NCBI RefSeq assembly: GCF_041053055.1
Contig: NZ_CP163443.1
Coordinates: 2,542,001-2,606,000 of the forward strand
Direction: 5' to 3'
DNA from: Streptomyces sp. R41
GTDB lineage: Bacteria; Actinomycetota; Actinomycetes; Streptomycetales; Streptomycetaceae
Length of the DNA stretch: 64,000 nucleotides
Under the pieces are notes generated by a model. The model was not told the DNA's origin and searched no databases. It worked only from the letters and a program-made list of their open reading frames with translations. The number at the start of each line of letters is the position of its first letter. The stretch's first letter is position 1. Shown piece by piece: positions 34,313-41,175 of this stretch. The position numbers and the translations under genes are program-made.

Positions 34313-35181
34313 GCGACGGGCTCCGTGACCGGCTTCTTCGCAGTGACCGCTCCGGCCGGCTGCCAGCCGGGCCCGCGGAAGACCCGCCCCGCGCGCTCGC
34401 GCCAACTCGCCGCCGCCTTCAGGTCCCTGGCGATGGCGGCGTACTCATGGGTGGCCACCCGCAGGGGGTTGTACGTGGCGATGTTCTTGGTGAGCCCGTA
34501 GACGGGCCGCTCGGTCTCGGCGACGAAGGATCCGAAGAGCCGGTCCCAGACGATGAGGATCCCGCCGAAGTTGCGGTCCAGGTAGCCGCCTTGGGAGGCG
34601 TGGTGCACCCGGTGGTGCGACGGGGTGTTGAAGACGAACTCGAAGGCCCGGGGCAGCTTGTCGATGCGCTCGGTGTGGATCCAGAACTGGTAGACGAGGT
34701 TCGCCGACGAGCAGAACGCGAGCGCCGCCGGGTGCACGCCCAGGGCGATCAGCGGGACGTAGAAGGGCCACACGGTGAGGGACGTCCACGGCTGGCGCAG
34801 GGCGGTGGTGAGGTTGAACTTGCGGCTGGAGTGGTGGACTACATGGCAGGCCCAGAGGATGCGGATGACGTGATGCCCGCGGTGGGACCAGTAGTAGAAG
34901 AAGTCCTGGGCGAGCAGCATCAGCGGCACGGTCCACCACAGGACGGGCACGCGGAGGGGTGTGAGCTCGTAGATCGCCGTGTAGACCGCGACGATCGGGA
35001 TCTTCCACAGGAAGTCGAAGACGAGGCTCCCGAGCCCCATGCCGACACTCGTCGCGGCGTCCTTCGCCTCGTACCCCGCGGCGTCCTCGTCCGGATGGAT
35101 CCGGACGCTCACCATCTCGATCACGGTGAGCAGCACAAAGGCGGGTATCGACCACAGCACGACATCGGGCAGGTTCGGCAT
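34309..35181 (-). CDS. Fatty-acid hydroxylase / sterol desaturase superfamily protein (AGMO-like?)
   Basis: A 290-aa membrane di-iron enzyme. The three His clusters are visible as SHRGHH (about 99-104), HVVHHSS (about 113-119) and SHHRVHH (about 190). Four or so membrane helices flank them. The superfamily includes C5-sterol desaturase, fatty-acid hydroxylase and alkylglycerol monooxygenase (AGMO). Coupling to a lysoplasmalogenase favours an ether-lipid substrate, but that is inference. The 122-bp gap before the VIT gene shows a GGTAA direct repeat and no gene. Confidence 0.88.
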   Translation of the reverse strand: MPNLPDVVLWSIPAFVLLTVIEMVSVRIHPDEDAAGYEAKDAATSVGMGLGSLVFDFLWKIPIVAVYTAIYELTPLRVPVLWWTVPLMLLAQDFFYYWSHRGHHVIRILWACHVVHHSSRKFNLTTALRQPWTSLTVWPFYVPLIALGVHPAALAFCSSANLVYQFWIHTERIDKLPRAFEFVFNTPSHHRVHHASQGGYLDRNFGGILIVWDRLFGSFVAETERPVYGLTKNIATYNPLRVATHEYAAIARDLKAAASWRERAGRVFRGPGWQPAGAVTAKKPVTEPVA

Positions 35182-35303
35182 GGGTGCACCGTAGAACCGC
35201 TGGTCGGCTGCGGCTAGAGGTTGTTACCCACAAGTATTACCGGCGGTACGCGCTTGCTTCTTGGTGATCTCCGCCAATGGCCGTGCGGCACCGGACAGCG
35301 CGT

Positions 35304-36014
35304 TCACACGCCGGCCGCCCCGAGCAGGGCCCCCGCCGCGTACGTCACGGCCATCGCCAGGGCGCCCCCGGCCACGTTCCGCAGCACCGCCCGCCCCGCG
35401 TCCGCCGAGCCCAGCCGCGCGCTGCTCCAGCCGGTGAGGACGAGCGCGGCCAGCACGGACACGACCGTGACACCGAGCCGCCAGTCCGCCGGCGGGAGCA
35501 CGATCGCCAGGAGCGGCAGCAACGCGCCCACGGTGAACGAGAGGAAGCTCGCCCAGGCCGCATGCCACGGATCGGTGAGCTGGTCGGGGTCGATGCCGAG
35601 CTCCACGCGCGCGTGGGCCTTCAACGCGTCCCGTTCGGTCAGCTGGACCGCCGCCTCCCGGGCCACGTCCCGTGACAGGCCCCGCTCCTGCAGCAGGTCC
35701 GTCAGCTCAGCGAGCTCGGCCTCCGGCTGCTCCTTGAGCTCGCGTTTCTCCATGGCCAGGGCGGCCAACTCCGAGTCCCGCTGGGTGGAGACGGACACGT
35801 ACTCGCCCGCCGCCATCGACATCGATCCGGCCAGCAGTCCCGCGAGACCCGCCGTGAGCAGCGCGGAGCGGTCGGCGGTGGCACCCGCCACGCCGACGAC
35901 AAGGCCAGCGGTGGAGACGATGCCGTCGTTGGCGCCCAGGACCGCGGCCCGCAGCCAGTTCAGCCGCGAGCCGAGCGCGCCTGCGTGGGCTTCGTCGTGC
36001 GTTGGTTCGGTCAC
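35304..36014 (-). CDS. VIT1/CCC1-family iron/manganese transporter
   Basis: A 236-aa membrane protein. The first helix has LGANDGIVSTAGLVVGVAGA, and GLLAGSMSMAAGEYVSVSTQRDSE follows, both hallmark VIT segments. A charged cytoplasmic domain (about 80-150, Glu-rich) is likely to bind metal. Three C-terminal helices complete the fold. The family exports or sequesters Fe2+ or Mn2+. The GTG at 36014 lacks a Shine-Dalgarno sequence and may be leaderless. Confidence 0.9.
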   Translation of the reverse strand: MTEPTHDEAHAGALGSRLNWLRAAVLGANDGIVSTAGLVVGVAGATADRSALLTAGLAGLLAGSMSMAAGEYVSVSTQRDSELAALAMEKRELKEQPEAELAELTDLLQERGLSRDVAREAAVQLTERDALKAHARVELGIDPDQLTDPWHAAWASFLSFTVGALLPLLAIVLPPADWRLGVTVVSVLAALVLTGWSSARLGSADAGRAVLRNVAGGALAMAVTYAAGALLGAAGV

Positions 36015-36068
36015 AGGGGGAGGATCGCACTCCGGGCGCCCACAGCCGCGTACCGACCCCTTGGGGTG

Positions 36069-37295
36069 TCACCACACCCGTACCGACCCTCCCTTCGCGA
36101 ACACCGGGCTCGTCGCGTCCGCCGGCGGAGCGCCGAGCGGCTCGGCGATCTCCGCCACCGTGGGACCGACTTTCGCCGCGATCCCGTCCAGGTACGCCAG
36201 GTCGAAGCCGTACACGCGGGCCGCGTTGCCGCCGACCATCGCGGCGATCTCCTCCCGGGGCAGGCCCGCGTAGGCGATGCGCAGGCCCTCCCGGGAGTAG
36301 GGGTGGGTGCCCTCGTCGTGCGGGTAGTCGCTGCCCCACATGATCTTGTCGAGGCCGATGCGGTCGCGCAGCGGCACCTCGTGCGGGCGCATGAAGCTGG
36401 CGCCGACGAAGCAGTTGTCCCGCCAGACTTCCGAAGGGCCCTTGCCCATCGCCGCGGCCAGTCCCGCGCCGAACTTCGACTCCGCCGTCGACGCCTTCGT
36501 GGCGGCCGCCACCAGCCGCCCGTGGTAGTAGTCCAGCATGTCGAGCACCCCGGGGATCCACCCCGAGCCCTGCTCGGTCAGCACCAGTTTCAGGTCCGGG
36601 TGGCGGCGGAACGCACCGCCGAAGATCAGGTGCCACAGCGCGCGGTGCGAGAACCAGGTCGTCTCCACCATGAACACCGCCCGGGCGGCAGGTTCGTCGC
36701 CCAGGGGCGGCGACGCCGAGCCCGCGTGGTGGTTCACCGGGACGCCCAGCTCCGCGCAGACCGCCCAGATCGGGTCGTACGCCGAGGAGTACAGCTCGGG
36801 CAGACCCGAACCCGGCGGGGTGCCGGGCAGCAGGAGGCCGCCCCTGAGGCCCGCACCCGCCGCCCGGCGGATCTCCTTCACCGCCTCGTCCACGTCGTTC
36901 AGGAGGATCTGGAACACGCCCGCGCGGCGGCCAGGAGCTGCCGCGCAGAAGTCCGCGAGCCAGCGGTTGTGGGCGCGCAGCCCGGCCCACCGCTGCTCGA
37001 ACTCCTCCGCCGTCGGGGCGGGCGCCATCAGGGAGGCCGACGGGAAGAACGGCGGGATGGTGTTGGGGAAGACCACCTCCGCGACGATCCCGTCCTCCTC
37101 CAGCTCCGCGAGGCGCCGCTCGGAGTTCCAGTTCTTGTCGGCCGTGTCGGCGAGCAGGTCCTCGTACGGATTGACGTATGTGGCCGCCCACGCGTCGAAC
37201 GCTTCGTGGTGCCGCCTCTCCAAGTACGGCTTGTAGTCGAGAAGATCGGCGCCCGCGTGACAGTCCGCGGAGATCACCGTGTACCGATCGCTCAT
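36069..37295 (-). CDS. Amidohydrolase-2 (ACMSD-like) protein, last gene of TetR-linked operon
   Basis: A 408-aa metal-dependent hydrolase or decarboxylase of the amidohydrolase-2 fold. The N-terminal ISADCHAGADLL carries the first metal-binding segment. Other conserved segments are GVPVNHHAGSAS and the C-terminal IMWGSDYPHDEGTHP, with metal-site Asp and His. The ATG overlaps the stop of the next amidohydrolase by 4 bp, so the two are coupled and may form a heteromer. The substrate is unknown; ACMSD-type enzymes act on aromatic-ring-derived acids. Confidence 0.87.
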   Translation of the reverse strand: MSDRYTVISADCHAGADLLDYKPYLERRHHEAFDAWAATYVNPYEDLLADTADKNWNSERRLAELEEDGIVAEVVFPNTIPPFFPSASLMAPAPTAEEFEQRWAGLRAHNRWLADFCAAAPGRRAGVFQILLNDVDEAVKEIRRAAGAGLRGGLLLPGTPPGSGLPELYSSAYDPIWAVCAELGVPVNHHAGSASPPLGDEPAARAVFMVETTWFSHRALWHLIFGGAFRRHPDLKLVLTEQGSGWIPGVLDMLDYYHGRLVAAATKASTAESKFGAGLAAAMGKGPSEVWRDNCFVGASFMRPHEVPLRDRIGLDKIMWGSDYPHDEGTHPYSREGLRIAYAGLPREEIAAMVGGNAARVYGFDLAYLDGIAAKVGPTVAEIAEPLGAPPADATSPVFAKGGSVRVW

Positions 37296-38575
37296 GACGT
37301 GGCTCCCAGGACCGGGAAGTCGTGGTCGGTCAGCCAGTGGCGGCCCACCTCGCGCGAGCGCGCCCAGGACGCCTCCACGGCCGTCTGGTCGTCGCTCTGG
37401 CCGAGGTCGGCCGGCGTCGGGCCGATGCGCCGGGCGAGCGGTGCCAGCGTCTCGACGTCGAAGCCGAAGATCTCCGCGGCCGCCAGGCCCAGCATCCGGC
37501 GCGTCTCCTCGACCGGGATGTCATGGAAGGTCTTCGCCAGCCACGCGCGCGTGTCGGGCCAGGTGCCCTCGGGGTGCGGGAAGTCGCTGCCCCAGAGGAT
37601 GTTGTCGACGCCGATCTCGTACCGCTGGGCCAGTTCTCGGCGCTTGGTGTTCGTCGCGCAGATGAAGAGCTGCCGGTCCAGGTACTCGTGCGGAGGCCGC
37701 TTGAGCTCCGCGAAGGGCGACAGCTTCTTGCCGCCGTGCGCGCCCAGGTAGAGGCGGTCCATGAACCAGAGGAGGTTCGGCAGCCACCAGCAACCGGACT
37801 CCGCGACCCCGAACTTGAGGCCCGGGTGCCGCTCGAAGACTCCCGACCACAGCAGGAACCAGAGGGGACGGGCGGGCCACCACGTCACCTCGCTGACGTA
37901 AATACCGAGGTGGTCGCCGTACTCGTGGCGCGGCGCCGCCCCGGAGTGGGTCACCACCGGCATCCCGCACTCGGCGGCCGCCGCCCACACGGGGTCGTAA
38001 CGCCGGTCGTGGTACGGCTCCTTGTCGACCCACATGGAGGGGATCATCAGGGCGCCGAGCCCCGACTCCTTCGCCCGGTACACCTCCTCCACCACGCGCG
38101 ACACCTCCGCCGTGATGGGCAGCAGGGCGACTCCGCAGTGCCGTTCCGGGTTCTCGGAGACGAAGTCCGCAAGCCAGCGGTTGTGCGCCTGCGCGCCCGC
38201 CATGCCGAGCTCGGGGTCCTGGTCGCCGGAGAGGCCGAGGCCCACGCCGAAGGGGGCGGCCGTCTGGCTGTCCACGGCGTCCGCGTCCGGGAAGACGACC
38301 TCCGCGGCCACGCCGTCGCCGTCCAGCTCCTTGAGGCGCTGCGCGGTGTCCCAGCCGCCGCGCAGGCCTTCCTCGTTGTCCTGGAACCACTTGTTCGCGA
38401 ACGCCTCGTTGCGGATGCCGAGCCGCGTCATCTCCTCGCGGCGCCGGTCGCGGCCCGCGAGGAACTCGTCGAAGTCCCGGTGGAAACGGGGGTCCAGATA
38501 GGGCCGGTACTCCTCGGTGGGGAGTCCGGCGTGGCAGTCGGAGGAGATGATCAGGTAGGGGTCCTGGCCGGCCAT
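37292..38575 (-). CDS. Amidohydrolase-2 (ACMSD-like) protein
   Basis: A 427-aa paralogue of the next gene with the same metal segments: ISSDCHAGLP, MPVVTHSGAAP and ILWGSDFPHPEG. A longer N-terminal insert (about 28-70) with RDRRREEMTRLG differs from its partner. ATG 38575 has GAGGAGG upstream. It lies 11 bp after the SDR stop and overlaps the following paralogue by 4 bp. Two paralogues side by side suggest either sequential steps or two subunits. Confidence 0.87.
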   Translation of the reverse strand: MAGQDPYLIISSDCHAGLPTEEYRPYLDPRFHRDFDEFLAGRDRRREEMTRLGIRNEAFANKWFQDNEEGLRGGWDTAQRLKELDGDGVAAEVVFPDADAVDSQTAAPFGVGLGLSGDQDPELGMAGAQAHNRWLADFVSENPERHCGVALLPITAEVSRVVEEVYRAKESGLGALMIPSMWVDKEPYHDRRYDPVWAAAAECGMPVVTHSGAAPRHEYGDHLGIYVSEVTWWPARPLWFLLWSGVFERHPGLKFGVAESGCWWLPNLLWFMDRLYLGAHGGKKLSPFAELKRPPHEYLDRQLFICATNTKRRELAQRYEIGVDNILWGSDFPHPEGTWPDTRAWLAKTFHDIPVEETRRMLGLAAAEIFGFDVETLAPLARRIGPTPADLGQSDDQTAVEASWARSREVGRHWLTDHDFPVLGATS

Positions 38576-38586
38576 CGCCCGCCTCC

Positions 38587-39471
38587 TCAGTCCAGAATGA
38601 AGTTCTCCAGGTACGACGGTTCGGAACGGTCGAGCATCGACTGCGACCGCGCCCGGATCTGCCGGTCGCTGTGCTCGCTCTCCGGCAGCAGCCAGAAGCG
38701 GTCCTGTCGGATCCCCTCGGCGACGAGGTCGGCGACCTCCTCGACGGGTGTGAACCGCACCTCGTGGCCCGCCTCCTTCATCGCGGCCTCCCACTGGTCG
38801 AGACTGCGGTACGGGGTCTTCCTGGGCCTCTGCTTCGCGTACCGCGACGGCCGGTTGCGGTGCGACTCCCACAGGCCCGTACGGAGCATGTGGGGCCCGG
38901 GGAAGAGCACGGACGCGCCCACGCGCGCGTGCTCCGCCTTCAGGTGGGCGTACAGCGACTCGGTCATCGTCACGACGGCCGCCTTGGTGACGGCGTACAC
39001 GGAGGCGGTGGGCAGCGGGGCGATGCCGCCGTCCCCGGAGGAGGTGTTGACGACGTGGCCCGGCTCGCCCTGGGCGATCATCCGGGGGACGAACGCCTGG
39101 ACGCCGTGGAAGACGCCCCAGACGTTGACGGCGAACGCCCACTTCCAGTCGTTCGGGTCGTGCTCCCACATGCGGCCCTCGGCACCGGATCCGACCCCGG
39201 CGTTGTTGCACAGCACGTGCACGGCGCCGTACTTCTCGTACGCGGCCTCGGCCAGCTCGACGACCTCCGAGCGCTCCCCGACGTCCACCACGCGCGCGTG
39301 CACGTCGGCGCCGTCCTCCCGCAGCTCGGCCGCGGCCTTCTCCAGGGCGCCCTCCTCGACGTCCGCGAGGACGACCTTCAGACCGTCCGCCGCGAACCGC
39401 CGTGCCATCGCGAGCCCGATCCCGCTCGCCGCGCCGGTGACGACGGCGACCTGACCTTCCCGGAGATCCAT
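38587..39471 (-). CDS. Short-chain dehydrogenase/reductase of the TetR-linked operon
   Basis: A 294-aa SDR with TGAASGIGLAMA and NNAGVGSG; Ser and the YAVTK Tyr-Lys pair are intact. The C-terminal extension (about 230-294) ends EPSYLENFILD, which may interact with substrate or partners. Its start shares one base with the stop of the acetoacetate-decarboxylase-like gene (TGATG), so it is coupled. A role in oxidising a hydroxy intermediate in the operon's pathway is inferred. Confidence 0.9.
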   Translation of the reverse strand: MDLREGQVAVVTGAASGIGLAMARRFAADGLKVVLADVEEGALEKAAAELREDGADVHARVVDVGERSEVVELAEAAYEKYGAVHVLCNNAGVGSGAEGRMWEHDPNDWKWAFAVNVWGVFHGVQAFVPRMIAQGEPGHVVNTSSGDGGIAPLPTASVYAVTKAAVVTMTESLYAHLKAEHARVGASVLFPGPHMLRTGLWESHRNRPSRYAKQRPRKTPYRSLDQWEAAMKEAGHEVRFTPVEEVADLVAEGIRQDRFWLLPESEHSDRQIRARSQSMLDRSEPSYLENFILD

Positions 39472-40268
39472 CAGGCACTCCCCTCCGGCGGCCCGTCGAG
39501 GATCTGCTGGGGATCGTCGTAGCGCTGGTGGATGTACGGCAACAGGGCCTGGGCGCTGACCCGTTCGACGACCTTGCCCTTCTGGTCGGTGGTCTTCTCG
39601 CCGATGGTGATCTCGACGAGTTCGCGTACGGGGAGATCGGCGACGGGGTCGTACATCGACTCGCGCAGGACGACGTCCCCGGTGACGCGCTCCAGCTTGC
39701 GCACCTTCTCGTTGCGCACGCAGTGCACGAGGACGGGGTCGGCGTCGAAGCCGGAACCGTCCACCGCGGGAAGGAACTTGAAGTAGAAGTCGGTCTTCTG
39801 TGCGGGCTCGGGCAACGGCAGGTCGCCGCTGACGGCGCCGCGCACCTCGACGAACGCGATGCCGTGCCGGGCGAGTGCGGCGCGGACGACGAGACCGTCG
39901 CGCTCGACCGTCACCTCGCCGAGCCTCTTGGGCTCCCCGAAGACCTCGCGACCGCCGATGAGAGCCCGCTCGTGGGTCATCGGCATGACGAGCGGGTACC
40001 AGCCCTCGACGCCGTCGTGCGCTGCGGCGACGGCGAACGAGCCCGCGCCCAGCGGGTATCCGGGCAGGTCGACCTTGCTGATGTTCACCCGCACCAGCGG
40101 CCGCCCGGTGGGTTTCAACGGGGGCGGCAGGACCGCCGCGACCGCGTCCGGATCGCTCTCCCAGACGGCCACCACGCCGGTGGACCAGATGTCGGGGAGT
40201 CTGGAGCTCGCGGCGCGCGCGGCGGCGATCTCCGCCTCGGTCCGTGCCCCGTACCTCACTCGTGCCAT
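39471..40268 (-). CDS. Acetoacetate decarboxylase-family protein, first gene of the operon
   Basis: A 265-aa protein of the ADC fold. GGREVFGEPKRLGEV contains the Lys corresponding to the Schiff-base lysine in the PKK motif of clostridial ADC. VNISKVDLPGYPLGAG and the central Glu-rich strand also match. ADC-like proteins decarboxylate, hydrate or do aldol chemistry on oxo-acids. AAGGGCGG precedes ATG 40268. It is the first gene behind the TetR operator. Confidence 0.85.
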   Translation of the reverse strand: MARVRYGARTEAEIAAARAASSRLPDIWSTGVVAVWESDPDAVAAVLPPPLKPTGRPLVRVNISKVDLPGYPLGAGSFAVAAAHDGVEGWYPLVMPMTHERALIGGREVFGEPKRLGEVTVERDGLVVRAALARHGIAFVEVRGAVSGDLPLPEPAQKTDFYFKFLPAVDGSGFDADPVLVHCVRNEKVRKLERVTGDVVLRESMYDPVADLPVRELVEITIGEKTTDQKGKVVERVSAQALLPYIHQRYDDPQQILDGPPEGSA

Positions 40269-40324
40269 GTCGTACCGCCCTTCACCGAAGGCATCGAAAG
40301 TTCCTGATGGTCCGTCACTGGCGC

Positions 40325-40341
40325 CTGTAACACAGTTACAG
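40325..40341. promoter_or_regulatory. TetR operator, perfect 7-3-7 inverted repeat
   Basis: CTGTAAC-ACA-GTTACAG lies midway between the divergent tetR-type and decarboxylase genes. It stands out as AT-rich in the region. GTTACA inside it is 17 bp from TAAATA (40358-40363), a possible promoter of the regulator. Binding here could block both directions. Confidence 0.8.
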
Positions 40342-40391
40342 CAGACTCCGCGAAGGGTAAATACTTGTGCGGACACGGACTTGGGAGCACC

Positions 40392-41009
40392 ATGGGAAGA
40401 CCGGCACTCACGCGCGACGAGGTCCTGGAGACCGCCGCCGGACTCGTGAAGCAGCACGGCCCGGACGCCCTGACGATGCGCAAGCTCGCCGCCGAGCTGG
40501 GCACCGCGGTGACCTCGATCTACTGGCACGTCGGCAATCGCGAGTCCCTGCTCGACGCACTCGTGGAGCGGACCGTCGCGGATCTCGGCGTGATCCGCCC
40601 CACCGGGCGCACGCCGGCGCAGCGCATCGTGTCGGTGGCCCGCGCCCTGCGCCGACAGCTGCGCGACCACCCGCACCTCGTCGCGATGGTGCACGAACGC
40701 GGCCTGACCGAGCGGATGTTCCTGCCCGCGCAGCGCGCCCTGGTGCACGAGGTGCACGCCACGGGGCTGCGGGGCGCCCGCGCGGCCGAGGTCGTACGGG
40801 CCGTGCAGTTCCTGGTCGTCGGCTTCGTCCTGGTCGAGCGCAATCGGGAGCGCGCGCCGGTGCAGCGGCCCGCCGAGGAGGAGTTGTGGGGCTCCGAGAC
40901 CGCGGAGGACGATCCGGGCCTGGCCCGTGCGCTGGCCGGGCCGGTCGACCAGGAGCGGCTGTTCGTCACCTCCGTACGGGCGTTGGTGGAAGCGCTGCTC
41001 GCCCGCTGA
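40392..41009 (+). CDS. TetR-family regulator of the adjacent operon
   Basis: A 205-aa repressor. The N-terminal HTH contains LTMRKLAAELGTAVTSIYWHVGNRESLLDAL, the TetR-type recognition helix ending in YWHV. A helical ligand-binding domain follows. ATG 40392 has GGGAG at 8 bp. It is divergent from the decarboxylase-SDR-amidohydrolase operon and flanks the inverted repeat at 40325, which supports local control and autoregulation. The ligand is presumably a pathway substrate. Confidence 0.92.
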   Translation: MGRPALTRDEVLETAAGLVKQHGPDALTMRKLAAELGTAVTSIYWHVGNRESLLDALVERTVADLGVIRPTGRTPAQRIVSVARALRRQLRDHPHLVAMVHERGLTERMFLPAQRALVHEVHATGLRGARAAEVVRAVQFLVVGFVLVERNRERAPVQRPAEEELWGSETAEDDPGLARALAGPVDQERLFVTSVRALVEALLAR

Positions 41010-41175
41010 TCCGGACCTCGAAAATATTCGGTGGCAGTGCGGACCGCCGACTCCCTAGACTCCGTGATCGCGGGGGCGGCTCCGCAAGCGTGCTTCCTTC
41101 TCACTCTTTCTATGACACCCGTAGCGCGCTCACTCCCCGCCCCCGCCTCACACACACTTTCCGGGGGGAATCCGT

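Larger units (their letters stand above)
33988..39300. repeat. Cluster of the palindrome CACGCGCGCGTG (7 of 13 copies in the window)
   Basis: Exact copies start at 33988, 34289, 35604, 37542, 38930 and 39289 here, with an earlier one at 30510. The others are at 2855, 10716, 13725, 14867, 18768 and 56213. All lie inside genes and in more than one reading frame. Eight encode His-Ala-Arg-Val, and the others encode ThrArgAlaTrp, ProArgAlaArg or AlaArgAlaArg. Six copies lie between 33988 and 39300; counting from 30510 gives seven in about 8.8 kb. The function is unknown. Confidence 0.7.

Noticed and set aside
33988..39300. ParB (parS-type) or FtsK-orienting sites as explanation of CACGCGCGCGTG
   Set aside because: Streptomyces parS is GTTTCACGTGAAAC, which differs and clusters near oriC. 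FtsK-orienting sequences are strand-polar, whereas this motif is a perfect palindrome.
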